A stretch of 64,000 bases of DNA, taken from Streptomyces sp. NBC_01217. Its GTDB lineage: Bacteria; Actinomycetota; Actinomycetes; Streptomycetales; Streptomycetaceae. A program made the position numbers and the translations under genes. The stretch covers positions 5,867,501 through 5,931,500 of the forward strand of contig NZ_CP108538.1 in the NCBI RefSeq assembly GCF_035994185.1. The letters run 5' to 3'. Below are positions 26,507-36,419 of this stretch, piece after piece (the first letter of the stretch is position 1; the number at the start of each line of letters is the position of its first letter). The notes beneath the pieces are model-generated. The model was not told where the DNA came from. It saw only the letters and a program-made list of their open reading frames with translations, and did no database searches.

Positions 26507-26865
26507 CTACGAGTACTGGATGCCCCACAGGTTGCTGCTCTTTCGGACTTCGTCCAGGTCCTGCCCACGGAGACGCTGAACGAGGTCGACGCCTTGGCGA
26601 AGATGACCCCGGCTTCGGCGCCGACGGTGGCGGTACCGGTGGCCGTCCAGCTGCCGGTCTTGTTCTTGGCGTAGCTGATGGTCACACCGGGCTTCGCCCA
26701 GTCGCTGTGCACGTTGGTGGCGCGCCAGACGGTCTTCTTGTCCCCGATCGAGTAGATCGGGTTGTCGTCGCACTTGGTGCCGGCCGAGGCCGGTGCGGCG
26801 GACACCGCCACAGCTCCCGCGCTCAGCAGCGCGGTGGAGAGAACGGTGCTCATGACACGCTTCAC
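26507..26865 (-). pseudogene. Small secreted-protein gene with an internal deletion/frameshift
   Basis: GTG 26865 with GGAGG upstream starts a signal peptide (MSTVLSTALLSAGAVAVSA ... APASAG) and a mature part containing YSIGDKKTVWRATNVHSDW and SVSVGRTWTKSE. In that frame translation then runs on through the oppF terminator into oppF, which is not credible. Shifting frame just after WTKS gives KSSNLWGIQYS and a stop at 26507-26509, a natural-looking C-terminus. The middle of the protein seems lost with a frameshift. The function of this Streptomyces secreted family is unknown to me. Confidence 0.6.
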
Positions 26866-27116
26866 GTAGATCCTCCGGATTCGGGGTGTTCCTGTTGGGT
26901 ACGTGTCAGATCCTGTCACTCAAGTGCCGGACGAAATATGGGATTTGAGGGGCTATTGAGCTTTGGTGGCGGGGTGCGGACGTGATCGTTGCTTCGTCCC
27001 GGCACCCGAATGGCTCCGTGACACAGGTACACGTACGGGCGCAGATATGATGCATTGGTCACGTTATGAGGTGATATTTGGCTCTACGTGTGAGGAAGAT
27101 CTAGAGGAGGCACTCC

Positions 27117-28745
27117 ATGCGCGGAGCCACACAGGCCAAGTGGGCCGCATGTGCGGTGGCCGTCGCCCTCGCGGCGACGGCATGTGGCGGAGGGGACAGC
27201 GGCGGCGGCGGTGGCGCCGACGGAGTCGTGAGCTCCTCCTGGGGTGACCCGCAGAACCCGCTGGAGCCCGCGAACACCAACGAGGTGCAGGGCGGCAAGG
27301 TCCTCGACATGATCTTCCGGGGACTCAAGAGGTACGACCCGAAGACCGGCGCGGCCATCGACATGCTCGCCGAGAAGATCGACACCAAGGACAGCCAGAA
27401 CTTCACCATCACCGTGAAGGACGGCTGGACCTTCAGCAACGGCGAGAAGATCACCGCGAAGTCCTTCGTGGACGCCTGGAACTACGGGGCGCTGCTGAAG
27501 AACAATCAGAAGAACGCCTACTTCTTCGGTTACATCGACGGATACGACAAGGTCCACCCAGAATCCGGCAGCGCCACCGCGAACACGCTCGCCGGCCTCA
27601 AGCTCGTCAACGACCGCACCTTCACGGTCAAGCTGACGCAGAAGTTCTCCCTCTGGCCCGACACCCTCGGCTACCCGGCCTTCGCCCCGCTGCCCAAGGC
27701 CTTCTTCACCGACCACGCCGCCTGGGTGTCCAAGCCGATCGGCAACGGCCCGTACACCATCGACAAGTACACCAAGGGCTCGTCGATGAACCTGCGCAGG
27801 TGGGACCAGTACCCCGGGGACGACAAGGCGCAGAACGGCGGCATCGACCTCAAGGTCTACACCGACAACAACACCGCCTACACCGACGTGTTGGCCGGCA
27901 ACCTCGACCTCGTCGACGACGTGCCCGCCTCGCAGCTGAAGAACGTCAAGGCGGACCTCGGCGCCCGGTACATCAACACCCCGGCAGGCATCATCCAGAC
28001 CCTCGCCTTCCCCTTCTACGACAAGAAGTGGGACACCCCCGGCGGCATCAAGGTCCGTCAGGGCCTGTCGATGGCGATCAACCGTGACCAGATCACCAGC
28101 CAGATCTTCCAGAAGACCCGCACGCCCGCATCCGACTGGACCTCCCCGGTCCTCGGCGTGGACGGCGGCTTCAAGGAGGGGCTGTGCGGCGCACCCTGCG
28201 AGTACAACGCGGCGAGTGCCAAGAAGCTGATCCAGGAGGGCGGCGGCATCCCCGGCGGCCAGCTCAAGATCACGTACAACGGGGACACCGGCTCCCACAA
28301 GGAGTGGGTCGACGCCGTCTGCAACAGCATCAACAAGGTCCTGGGCAACAACAAGGCCTGCGTCGGCGCCCCTGTCGGCACCTTCGCCGACTTCCGCAGC
28401 CAGGTCTCCCAGCAGAAGCTGACCGGCGCCTGGCGGGCCGGCTGGCAGATGGACTACCCGCTGATCCAGAACTTCCTGCAGCCGCTGTACTACACCGACG
28501 CCTCGTCCAACGACGGCAAGTGGAGCAACAAGGCCTTCGACGGCCTCGTCGACCGGGCCAACGCCGAGTCCGACCGGGCCAAGGCCGTCTCCACCTTCCA
28601 GGACGCGGAAAGGGTCCTGGTCGAGCAGATGCCCGTCATTCCGCTCTGGTACCAGAACGGCAGCGCGGGCTACTCGGAACGGATCAGCGATGTGTCGCTG
28701 AACCAGTTCAGTGTCCCGGTGTACGAGCAGATCAAGGTCAAGTGA
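27117..28745 (+). CDS. Oligopeptide ABC transporter substrate-binding lipoprotein, cluster 2
   Basis: This 542-residue lipoprotein (lipobox LAATAC, C23) has a family 5 fold with WGDPQNPLEPANTNEVQGG, DGWTFSNGEKITAKSFVDAW, PFYDKKW, paired cysteines in CGAPC and C-terminal PVIPLWYQN. GAGGAGG lies 7 nt before ATG 27117. It starts a second five-gene importer with the same order as the first. The peptide pocket is likely different because identity is moderate outside the motifs. It is also a candidate for the BldKB role. Confidence 0.92.
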   Translation: MRGATQAKWAACAVAVALAATACGGGDSGGGGGADGVVSSSWGDPQNPLEPANTNEVQGGKVLDMIFRGLKRYDPKTGAAIDMLAEKIDTKDSQNFTITVKDGWTFSNGEKITAKSFVDAWNYGALLKNNQKNAYFFGYIDGYDKVHPESGSATANTLAGLKLVNDRTFTVKLTQKFSLWPDTLGYPAFAPLPKAFFTDHAAWVSKPIGNGPYTIDKYTKGSSMNLRRWDQYPGDDKAQNGGIDLKVYTDNNTAYTDVLAGNLDLVDDVPASQLKNVKADLGARYINTPAGIIQTLAFPFYDKKWDTPGGIKVRQGLSMAINRDQITSQIFQKTRTPASDWTSPVLGVDGGFKEGLCGAPCEYNAASAKKLIQEGGGIPGGQLKITYNGDTGSHKEWVDAVCNSINKVLGNNKACVGAPVGTFADFRSQVSQQKLTGAWRAGWQMDYPLIQNFLQPLYYTDASSNDGKWSNKAFDGLVDRANAESDRAKAVSTFQDAERVLVEQMPVIPLWYQNGSAGYSERISDVSLNQFSVPVYEQIKVK

Positions 28746-28754
28746 CCCGTCGAG

Positions 28755-28793
28755 GCCGGGTGGCCGGTGCCTTCCTGGCACCGGACGCCCGGC
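28755..28793 (+). terminator. Intercistronic stem-loop between binding protein and permease genes, cluster 2
   Basis: GCCGGG/CCCGGC encloses CCGGTGCC/GGCACCGG around TTCCT, starting 10 nt after the binding-protein stop. The position matches the structures of cluster 1, though the sequence is unrelated. Confidence 0.65.
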
Positions 28794-28860
28794 TTCCGCA
28801 TCCCCCGGCGTGTCACCCCCAGCCCCGAGCCTCTGACCCCCGCGACCCCCGGAGCCCTTC

Positions 28861-29784
28861 ATGGGACGTTATGTGATCCGGCGGCTGCTGCAGATGATCC
28901 CGGTCTTCTTCGGCACCACGCTGCTGATCTTCCTCATGGTGAATGTGATGGGCGACCCCATCGCGGGTCTCTGCGGAGACCGCCAGTGCGATCCGGCGAC
29001 CGCCGCCCAGCTCCGCTCGGAATTCGGCCTCGATAAGCCGGTCTGGCAGCAGTACGCCACCTACATGGGCAATGTCTTCACCGGCGACTTCGGCACCGCG
29101 TTCAACGGCCAGAAGGTCACCGAGCTGATGGGCACCGCCTTCCCCATCACCATCCGGCTCACCATCGTCGCGATCGTCTTCGAGGTCGTCATCGGCATCA
29201 CCCTCGGCGTCATCACCGGTCTGCGCCGCGGCCGGCCCGTCGACACCACGGTGCTGATCCTGACCCTGGTCGTCATCTCCATCCCGACCTTCGTCACGGG
29301 TCTGCTGCTCCAGCTCCTCCTCGGCGTGGAGTGGGGCGTCATCAAACCGTCCGTCTCCCCGGAGGCGCCGTTCAACGAGCTCCTCGTCCCCGGACTCGTC
29401 CTCGCCTCGGTCTCCCTGGCGTACGTCACCCGGCTCACCCGGACCTCGATCGCCGAGAACGCCAGCGCCGACTACGTCCGTACCGCCACCGCCAAGGGCC
29501 TCCCCAGGCGCCGGGTCGTCCTGCGGCATCTGCTGCGCAACTCGCTGATCCCCGTCGTCACCTTCATCGGTACGGACGTGGGCGCCCTGATGGGCGGGGC
29601 GATCGTCACGGAGCGCATCTTCAACATCCACGGCGTCGGCTACCAGCTCTACCAGGGCATCCTGCGCCAGAACTCCCAGACCGTCGTCGGGTTCGTCACC
29701 GTCCTGGTCCTCGTCTTCCTGGCGGCCAACCTGATCGTCGACCTCTTGTACGCCGTACTCGACCCGAGGATCCGCTATGCCTGA
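28861..29784 (+). CDS. Oligopeptide ABC transporter permease (OppB/DppB type), cluster 2
   Basis: This 307-residue protein has MGRYVIRRLLQMIPVFFGTT at the N-terminus, six spans and the docking segment SADYVRTATAKGLPRRRV, and it ends VDLLYAVLDPRIRYA. It carries a cysteine pair (LCGDRQC) in the first extracellular loop that the cluster 1 paralogue lacks. It overlaps the next gene by 8 nt, as in cluster 1. Confidence 0.93.
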   Translation: MGRYVIRRLLQMIPVFFGTTLLIFLMVNVMGDPIAGLCGDRQCDPATAAQLRSEFGLDKPVWQQYATYMGNVFTGDFGTAFNGQKVTELMGTAFPITIRLTIVAIVFEVVIGITLGVITGLRRGRPVDTTVLILTLVVISIPTFVTGLLLQLLLGVEWGVIKPSVSPEAPFNELLVPGLVLASVSLAYVTRLTRTSIAENASADYVRTATAKGLPRRRVVLRHLLRNSLIPVVTFIGTDVGALMGGAIVTERIFNIHGVGYQLYQGILRQNSQTVVGFVTVLVLVFLAANLIVDLLYAVLDPRIRYA

Positions 29785-30751
29785 GCAGACGCCGGACGAA
29801 GCGATCTCCCCGGGCGGGGCAGGAGCCGCCATGGATCTCGCCCTGGCGCAAGGGGAGACGCTGGAGAAGACACCGGGCGGCCCCGAGGGCACCGGACCGG
29901 CCGAGAAGCCCCGGAGTCTCTGGTCCGACGCCTGGCGCGACCTGCGCCGCAACCCGGTCTTCATCATCTCGGCCCTGATCATCCTCTTCCTGGTGATCAT
30001 CTCGATCTGGCCGTCGCTGATCGCGGACCAGGACCCTCTCAACTGCGACCTGGGCAAGGCCCAGGAGGGCTCCCAGCCCGGCCACCCGTTCGGCTTCGAC
30101 GGCCAGGGCTGCGACGTCTACACCCGTACCGTCTACGGGGCCAGGACATCGGTCACCGTAGGCGTCTGCGCCACCGTCGGAGTCTCGATCCTCGGCGGCA
30201 TCCTGGGAGGGCTGGCCGGCTTCTTCGGCGGCTGGTGGGACTCGTTCCTCTCCCGTATCACCGACATCTTCTTCGGCATCCCGGTCGTCCTCGGCGGACT
30301 GGTCTTCCTCTCCGTGGTGACCAGCTCGACCGTCTGGCCGGTGATCGGATTCATCGTGCTGCTGGGCTGGCCGCAGATCGCCCGTATCGCCCGTGGCTCG
30401 GTCATCACCGCCAAGCAGAACGACTACGTCCAGGCGGCCCGCGCACTCGGCGCCTCCAACTCCCGGATGATGCTGCGCCACATCGCCCCCAACGCGGTCG
30501 CCCCCGTGATCGTCGTCGCGACCATCGCCCTGGGCACGTACATCTCCCTGGAGGCGACCCTCTCGTTCCTCGGCGTCGGTCTGAAGCCGCCGGCGGTCTC
30601 CTGGGGCATCGACATCTCGGCCGCCTCCCAGTACATCCGCAACGCCCCGCACATGCTGCTCTGGCCCGCCGGAGCGCTGGCGGTCACCGTGCTCGCGTTC
30701 ATCATGCTCGGCGACGCGGTGCGCGACGCCCTCGACCCCAAGCTGCGCTGA
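29777..30751 (+). CDS. Oligopeptide ABC transporter permease (OppC/DppC type), cluster 2
   Basis: This 324-residue protein has a long acidic/Gly-rich cytoplasmic N-terminus, then LWSDAWRDLRRNPVF, spans, docking segment KQNDYVQAARALGAS and the C-terminus LGDAVRDALDPKLR. The extracellular loop has two cysteines (NCDLGK and GCDVYT) absent from the cluster 1 paralogue, again suggesting an extracytoplasmic disulfide in this system. Confidence 0.93.
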   Translation: MPEQTPDEAISPGGAGAAMDLALAQGETLEKTPGGPEGTGPAEKPRSLWSDAWRDLRRNPVFIISALIILFLVIISIWPSLIADQDPLNCDLGKAQEGSQPGHPFGFDGQGCDVYTRTVYGARTSVTVGVCATVGVSILGGILGGLAGFFGGWWDSFLSRITDIFFGIPVVLGGLVFLSVVTSSTVWPVIGFIVLLGWPQIARIARGSVITAKQNDYVQAARALGASNSRMMLRHIAPNAVAPVIVVATIALGTYISLEATLSFLGVGLKPPAVSWGIDISAASQYIRNAPHMLLWPAGALAVTVLAFIMLGDAVRDALDPKLR

Positions 30752-30764
30752 GGAGCCCGTTGCC

Positions 30765-31742
30765 ATGTTGCTCGAAGTGCGCGATCTGCACGTGGAGTTC
30801 CACACCCGGGACGGGGTGGCCAAAGCCGTCAACGGGGTCAACTACTCGGTGGCCGAGGGCGAGACGCTCGCGGTCCTCGGCGAGTCCGGCTCCGGCAAGT
30901 CGGTCACCGCACAGGCGATCATGGGCATTCTCGACATGCCGCCGGGGAAGATCAGCAGCGGCGAGATCATCTTCAAGGGCCGCGATCTGCTGAAGCTCAA
31001 GGCCGAGGAGCGCCGGAAGATCCGCGGCCAGGAGATGGCCATGATCTTCCAGGACGCGCTGTCGTCCCTCAACCCCGTGCTCAGCGTGGGGGACCAGCTC
31101 GGCGAGATGTTCGTCGTGCACCGAGGCATGTCCCGCAAGGACGCCCGGGCGAAGGCCATCGAGCTGATGGACCGGGTCCGCATCCCGGCCGCGAAGGAAC
31201 GTGTCGGGAACTACCCGCACCAGTTCTCCGGCGGCATGCGCCAGCGCATCATGATCGCCATGGCGATGGCGCTGGACCCCTCGCTGATCATCGCGGACGA
31301 ACCCACCACGGCCCTCGATGTGACCGTCCAGGCCCAGGTGATGGATCTGCTCGCGGAGCTCCAGCGCGAGCTCAACATGGGGCTCATCCTGATCACCCAC
31401 GACCTGGGCGTGGTCGCGGACGTCGCCGACTACATCGCCGTGATGTACGCGGGCCGGATCGTGGAGTCGGCCCCCGTCCACGAGATCTACAAGGCCCCCG
31501 CCCACCCGTACACCAAGGGCCTCCTCCAGTCGATCCCACGGCTGGACCAGAAGGGCCAGGAGCTGTACGCGATCAAGGGACTGCCGCCCAACCTGCTGCA
31601 CATCCCGCCCGGCTGCGCCTTCAACCCGCGCTGCCCACTGGCCCAGGACATCTGCCGTGGCGAGGTGCCGCCGCTGTTCGAGGTGGCCCAGCACCGCGAG
31701 AGCGCCTGCTACTTCTGGAAGGAGACGCTCGATGCACGCTGA
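30765..31742 (+). CDS. Oligopeptide ABC transporter ATPase (OppD/DppD type), cluster 2
   Basis: This 325-residue protein has [15 protein letters not shown] and [12 protein letters not shown], plus the OppD-type cysteine motif [15 protein letters not shown]. It is shorter at the N-terminus than the cluster 1 copy (starts [12 protein letters not shown]). AGGAG lies 9 nt before ATG 30765. Its end overlaps the next gene by 11 nt. Confidence 0.94.
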   Translation: MLLEVRDLHVEFHTRDGVAKAVNGVNYSVAEGETLAVLGESGSGKSVTAQAIMGILDMPPGKISSGEIIFKGRDLLKLKAEERRKIRGQEMAMIFQDALSSLNPVLSVGDQLGEMFVVHRGMSRKDARAKAIELMDRVRIPAAKERVGNYPHQFSGGMRQRIMIAMAMALDPSLIIADEPTTALDVTVQAQVMDLLAELQRELNMGLILITHDLGVVADVADYIAVMYAGRIVESAPVHEIYKAPAHPYTKGLLQSIPRLDQKGQELYAIKGLPPNLLHIPPGCAFNPRCPLAQDICRGEVPPLFEVAQHRESACYFWKETLDAR

Positions 31743-32862
31743 CCGGACGGAGCCGATCCTGGAGGTCCGCGACCTCGTCAAGCACTATCCGCTGACCCAG
31801 GGCATCCTGTTCAAGAAGCAGGTCGGTGCGGTCAAGGCGGTCGACGGCGTCTCCTTCCAACTGGCTGCGGGCGAGACCCTCGGCATCGTGGGGGAGTCCG
31901 GCTGCGGCAAGTCGACCGTCGCCAGGATGCTCGTCCATCTGGAACAGCCGACGGCCGGCTCGATCACGTACAAGGGCGAGGACGTCACCAAGCTGTCCGG
32001 CCGCGCGCTGAAGGCCGTACGGCGCAACATCCAGATGGTGTTCCAGGATCCGTACACCTCGCTCAACCCCCGGATGACGGTCGGCGACATCATCGGGGAG
32101 CCCTACGAGATCCACCCCGAGGTGGCCCCCAAGGGCGACCGGCGCCGCAAGGTGCAGGACCTGCTCGATGTCGTGGGTCTCAACCCGGAGTACATCAACC
32201 GTTATCCGCACCAGTTCTCCGGCGGCCAGCGCCAGCGCATCGGCATCGCCCGCGGTCTGGCCCTCAACCCCGAGATCATCGTCGCCGACGAACCCGTCTC
32301 CGCCCTCGACGTCTCCGTACAGGCGCAGGTCGTCAACCTGCTGGACCGGCTCCAGTCGGAGTTCGGGCTGAGCTACGTCTTCATCGCGCACGACCTCTCG
32401 ATCGTCCGGCACATCTCCGACCGGGTGGGCGTGATGTATCTGGGCCGGATCGTCGAGACCGGCACCGACGAGCAGATCTACGACCACCCCACGCACCCGT
32501 ACACCCAGGCGCTGCTGTCCGCCGTCCCGGTGCCCGACCCGCTGGCCCGCGAGCACCGGGAGCGGATCATCCTGCACGGTGACGTCCCCTCGCCCGCCAA
32601 CCCGCCCTCCGGCTGCCGCTTCCGCACCCGCTGCTGGAAGGCGCAGGAGCGGTGCGAACTGGAGGTGCCACTGCTGGCCGTCCCGGCGGTCTTCCGGCTG
32701 ACGGACACACCCGCCGCGCACGACTCGGCCTGCCACTTCGCGGAGGAGAAGCAGGTGGTGCCGCCCGGGGAGACGGTCACGGAAGAACCAGGGGCGCAGG
32801 AGGACGGCGTGGACGAGGAGACGGACGGGCCGCCGCCTTCCGGGAGCGGCATGGCCGAGTGA
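31732..32862 (+). CDS. Oligopeptide ABC transporter ATPase (OppF/DppF type), cluster 2
   Basis: The 376 residues start at ATG 31732, inside the preceding gene ([19 protein letters not shown]). Motifs are [27 protein letters not shown] and [15 protein letters not shown]. The C-terminus carries an acidic extension (about 30 residues rich in Glu, Gly, Pro) not seen in cluster 1. Identity to the cluster 1 OppF is high, so the two importers arose by duplication. Confidence 0.93.
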   Translation: MHADRTEPILEVRDLVKHYPLTQGILFKKQVGAVKAVDGVSFQLAAGETLGIVGESGCGKSTVARMLVHLEQPTAGSITYKGEDVTKLSGRALKAVRRNIQMVFQDPYTSLNPRMTVGDIIGEPYEIHPEVAPKGDRRRKVQDLLDVVGLNPEYINRYPHQFSGGQRQRIGIARGLALNPEIIVADEPVSALDVSVQAQVVNLLDRLQSEFGLSYVFIAHDLSIVRHISDRVGVMYLGRIVETGTDEQIYDHPTHPYTQALLSAVPVPDPLAREHRERIILHGDVPSPANPPSGCRFRTRCWKAQERCELEVPLLAVPAVFRLTDTPAAHDSACHFAEEKQVVPPGETVTEEPGAQEDGVDEETDGPPPSGSGMAE

Positions 32863-32956
32863 CCACGGACACGTTAACGCACGGGCAACTTGACCGTCTC
32901 ACGTCCGATATACGAACGCGCCAGCATGGTCCGCGTACGGCCGTGCGGGTGCCGTG

Positions 32957-32993
32957 AACCGGCCGGGGTGACTTCAAGTCCCCCCGGCCGGTT
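32957..32993 (+). terminator. Terminator after the second oligopeptide importer
   Basis: A 12-bp perfect stem (AACCGGCCGGGG and its complement) with a 13-nt loop ends in GGTT, 94 nt past the oppF-like stop codon. Confidence 0.85.
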
Positions 32994-33091
32994 GCCCGTT
33001 GGCTCACCCCCGGCGGGCCCCTGTCCGGCCGCCGTGCCGTCTCCCGCAAGGCCCCTTGTACGGCGCCCGGAGACGGTGGAGTATCGCTCGC

Positions 33092-34093
33092 GTGATACTT
33101 ACACGGGGGGCGAGAATCACCGGCGCCCTGCTCTGCGCCCTGCTCGCTCTGATCGTCGCGGGCTGGCTCGCGCGGGACGTCGCAGCGGTCGACGAGCCCG
33201 CGGATCTGGTGCGGTACTGGGGCGCCCACTCCGACGTGCGGCTCTCCGCGGTACCCACCACCTCGGCCAATGACGTGGCGCTGCTCGTGGTGTATCTCGT
33301 CGCCGCCTTCGCGGCCCTGCGCTCCGCGGTGGCCGCCACCGCGCTGGTCGCGACCGGAGCGGTGACGCTCGCCATGCGGCTGCCCGGGCTCTGGAACATC
33401 GGTGACTCCGCGATGAACGCCCGCTTCACCGACGACCTCCGCGCCCGCGCCCTGATCTGCACCTTCGCGGCCCTCGCGGCGGGCATCGCCCTTCTCGTCA
33501 CCGCGGGGGCCGGCCGCAGGGAGCCGCGCGACTCCACGGAAAGCACCCCGACGCGCCCCGGCCGTGGCGCGGGTGTGACCGCCTTCCTGCTGCTGGGCGC
33601 CTCGGGTGCGCTCGTGATCGCCTGGGACATCCGGCAGGTGGTGCGCGACCCCGGCCTCCTCCCGGACTGGTACGTGGGCGGGGACGCGTTCTTCCAGGCG
33701 CTGATCGACCCGCCGCCCGGCTGGAGCGACATGCTCATCGCGCTGCTGTGCCTGTACGCGGCCGCGAGTGCGCTGCTGCGTGCGGTGCACGCGCGGCCTT
33801 TCGGCCTGATAGCCGCCGGACTGCTGCTCACCGGCGGGGCGGCGGGAGTGTCCCGCGCCGTGCACTACAAGATGCTCGACCACTTCGCCGATCTGCCGGT
33901 CGAGGACCGACTCGTGGTGCTGACCTGGGTCTCCGAGGTGATCGTCGGTGCGGTGGTGCTGATCGTGCTGGCCCGGCGGGGCACCGCCGAAGCCCCGCCC
34001 CGGCCCCATCAGGGCTATGGGCAGGGGTACGGCTATCCGCGGCCCGGCGTCTTCGGCCCGCCGCCCCCGTCCCAGCCCCCGCCGGGCTGGTGA
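33092..34093 (+). CDS. Polytopic membrane protein of unknown function
   Basis: This 333-residue protein has about eight hydrophobic segments and a Pro/Gly/Tyr-rich cytoplasmic tail (GYGQGYGYPRPG ... PPPGW). GTG 33092 is chosen because the first span (ITGALLCALLALIVAGWLA) follows directly; upstream in-frame sequence is unlike coding sequence. The extracellular loops include WNIGDSAMNARF and DPPPGWSDM. I recognise no family. It is convergent with the S9 peptidase gene (28 nt between stops). Confidence 0.75.
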   Translation: MILTRGARITGALLCALLALIVAGWLARDVAAVDEPADLVRYWGAHSDVRLSAVPTTSANDVALLVVYLVAAFAALRSAVAATALVATGAVTLAMRLPGLWNIGDSAMNARFTDDLRARALICTFAALAAGIALLVTAGAGRREPRDSTESTPTRPGRGAGVTAFLLLGASGALVIAWDIRQVVRDPGLLPDWYVGGDAFFQALIDPPPGWSDMLIALLCLYAAASALLRAVHARPFGLIAAGLLLTGGAAGVSRAVHYKMLDHFADLPVEDRLVVLTWVSEVIVGAVVLIVLARRGTAEAPPRPHQGYGQGYGYPRPGVFGPPPPSQPPPGW

Positions 34094-34120
34094 CGGGCGC
34101 GGCCGCCCACCGCTGCCGGG

Positions 34121-36253
34121 TTACCCCCGAAGCCCCAACGACCGCTTCAGGAAGTCCACTTGCAGGAGCAGCAGATTCTCCGCGACCTGCTCCTGCGGCG
34201 TCATGTGCGTCACCCCGCTGAGCGGCAGCACCTCGTGCGGGCGCCCCGCCGAGAGCAGCGCCGAAGACAGCCGGAGCGCGTGCGCGACCACCACGTTGTC
34301 GTCCGCCAGACCATGGATGATCATCATCGGCCGGACCTCGTCCGCGGCCTCCGACAGCCCCTCGTCCGTCAGCAGCGAGTTGTGCGCGTACACCTCGGGC
34401 TGCTTCGCCGGATCGCCGAGATAGCGCTCGGTGTAGTGGGTGTCGTACAGCCGCAGATCGGTCACCGGAGCGCCCACCACCGCCGCGTGGAAGACGTCCG
34501 GCCGCCGCAGCGCGGCCAGGGCCGCCAGATAGCCGCCGAACGACCAGCCGCGGATCGCCACCCTGCCCAGGTCCAGCGGGAACCTCTCGGCGAGTGCGTG
34601 CAGCGCCTCGATCTGGTCGTCCACGGTCAGGACGAGGTTGTTCCTGACGGCCTTCTCCCAGCCCGGCGAACGCCCCGGTGCGCCCCGGCCGTCCGCGACG
34701 ACCACCGCGAAGCCCTGGTTGGCGAACCACTGCGACGTCAGATGCGGATTGTGGGCGGCGAGCACCCGACGGCCGTGCGGCCCGCCGTACGGGTCCATGA
34801 GCACCGGAAGCGGTCCGTCCGACTCGTTGTACCCCTCGGGGAGCAGCACGGCGCACGGAATTCGCCGTGCGCCCCCCTCGGTGAGGTGCACCCGCGCCGA
34901 CAGGACCGGCTCCTGCGCGAAACTCTCGACGACGGCGACCGGCTTGCCGTCCCGGAGCGCCTCGGCACGGGCCCCCGGCCGCTCCGGCGACTGGGAGACC
35001 AGCACCGTCACACCGCCCGCGCGGACGGCCGAGTGCACCCCCACCCCTTCGGAGACCCGTTCGACGCCCAGCTCGTTGACCCGGTACACATGGCTCTCGC
35101 CGGTCTCCGGCTCCGCGGCCTCCTCGCCCGCCGACGCCGACACCAGGACATCCGAATCACCGATGTCCAGCACCGCCTGCAGCTGCAACTGCGCCCCGGT
35201 CAGCAGCCGGTCGCCGACCGCGAGCACCCGCGCCCCGTCCTCGTCCGCGATCCGCACGAGCCGCCCGTCCGGCGCCCACGCGGGCACGCCGGGGAAGATT
35301 TCCAGCCATACCGGGTCCTCGTCGACATGCACCGTCCGCGTCGCACCGCTCTCGGTGTCCACCGCGAGGTAGAGCTGGCTGCGCTGGTCACGGGCCTGCA
35401 CGAGCAGCAGCGGAGCCCCGGCCGACGACCAGTGCACCTGCGCCAGATACGGGTGCCGCGCCCGGTCCCAGACCACCTCGGTACGGGTGCCGTCCAGGCC
35501 CGTCAAAAAGAGCCGCACCTCGGCGTTGGGCGTCCCCGCCGCCGGGTACGCGACCTCGGCCGGCCTGCGGTCCGGGTGCGCGGGATCGGCGATCCACCAC
35601 CGCTGTACGGGGCTGTCGTCGACCCGGGCGACCAGCAGCCGGTCCGACTCCGGCGACCACCAAAATCCCCGCGAACGCTGCATCTCCTCGGCCGCGATGA
35701 ACTCCGCGAGGCCGTACGTCACGCCCCCGTCCTCCGGCTCCGCGAGCGCCCTTTCCCCCTCGCCCTCGGCGCCCACCACACGCAGCGCCCCCTTGGACAC
35801 ATACGCGATGTGCCGCCCGTCCGGCGACGGCCGCGGGTCGATCACCGGACCCGGCACCGGCAGCGCCCGCGCCGTACCCGCCCGCAACTCCGCGACGTAC
35901 ACCTTCCCGGAAAGCGCGAAGGCGGCCAACTCGGCCGCCGCGTCGACCGCATAGCCGACGATCCCCGCGGAGCCCTCACGGCTGCGCTCGCGCCTGGCCC
36001 GCTCCTGGGCCGACAGCCGCTCCGCCGAACCGCCGAGCAGCGTCTCGGGGTCGGCGACGACGCGCTCCCGCGGAGCGCCGCCCTCCGGCAGATCCAGCAC
36101 CCACAGCCGGCCCGAGCGGTCCGTGCCGGAGCCCGACCGCAGGAACACCACCCGCTCCCCGTCGGGTGAAACGGTGAACGCGCGGGGAGCGCCGAGGGTG
36201 AACCGCATGGTCCTGGCGTGCTGGCGGGGGAACGAGATCTTCTGCGAAGTCAT
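34121..36253 (-). CDS. S9 family prolyl oligopeptidase / dipeptidyl peptidase IV-like
   Basis: The 710 residues form an N-terminal beta-propeller (about 1-450, with PSPDGRHIAYVSKG repeats) and a C-terminal alpha/beta-hydrolase domain. The catalytic triad is S571 (RGWSFGG), D651 (HGLADDN) and H683 (GVTHMT). The double Glu at FIAAEEMQRSRGFWW matches the EE motif that anchors the substrate N-terminus in DPP-IV-type enzymes, so release of N-terminal dipeptides, often Xaa-Pro, is likely. There is no signal peptide, so it is probably cytoplasmic and could process peptides brought in by the neighbouring importers. Confidence 0.92.
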   Translation of the reverse strand: MTSQKISFPRQHARTMRFTLGAPRAFTVSPDGERVVFLRSGSGTDRSGRLWVLDLPEGGAPRERVVADPETLLGGSAERLSAQERARRERSREGSAGIVGYAVDAAAELAAFALSGKVYVAELRAGTARALPVPGPVIDPRPSPDGRHIAYVSKGALRVVGAEGEGERALAEPEDGGVTYGLAEFIAAEEMQRSRGFWWSPESDRLLVARVDDSPVQRWWIADPAHPDRRPAEVAYPAAGTPNAEVRLFLTGLDGTRTEVVWDRARHPYLAQVHWSSAGAPLLLVQARDQRSQLYLAVDTESGATRTVHVDEDPVWLEIFPGVPAWAPDGRLVRIADEDGARVLAVGDRLLTGAQLQLQAVLDIGDSDVLVSASAGEEAAEPETGESHVYRVNELGVERVSEGVGVHSAVRAGGVTVLVSQSPERPGARAEALRDGKPVAVVESFAQEPVLSARVHLTEGGARRIPCAVLLPEGYNESDGPLPVLMDPYGGPHGRRVLAAHNPHLTSQWFANQGFAVVVADGRGAPGRSPGWEKAVRNNLVLTVDDQIEALHALAERFPLDLGRVAIRGWSFGGYLAALAALRRPDVFHAAVVGAPVTDLRLYDTHYTERYLGDPAKQPEVYAHNSLLTDEGLSEAADEVRPMMIIHGLADDNVVVAHALRLSSALLSAGRPHEVLPLSGVTHMTPQEQVAENLLLLQVDFLKRSLGLRG

Positions 36254-36419
36254 GGGCCCGAACCTAGTCCCCGACCACCCGGTCGTGCGCCCCTCGTGCT
36301 GCTGTGCCCCGATCAATGCGGTGCCACGGATAGTTATGATCCGTAGCGCTCGGTGGGTAAGAACCTGCTGGCTCCATGTGTGCTGCCCGACCCGACCGTA
36401 CTGATGGAGGTGAACCGCC

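Noticed and set aside
20543..32862. Assigning one importer as bldKABCDE
   Set aside because: Gene order (binding protein first) differs from my recollection of bldK (permease first), and both clusters are similar; without alignment the name would be a guess.
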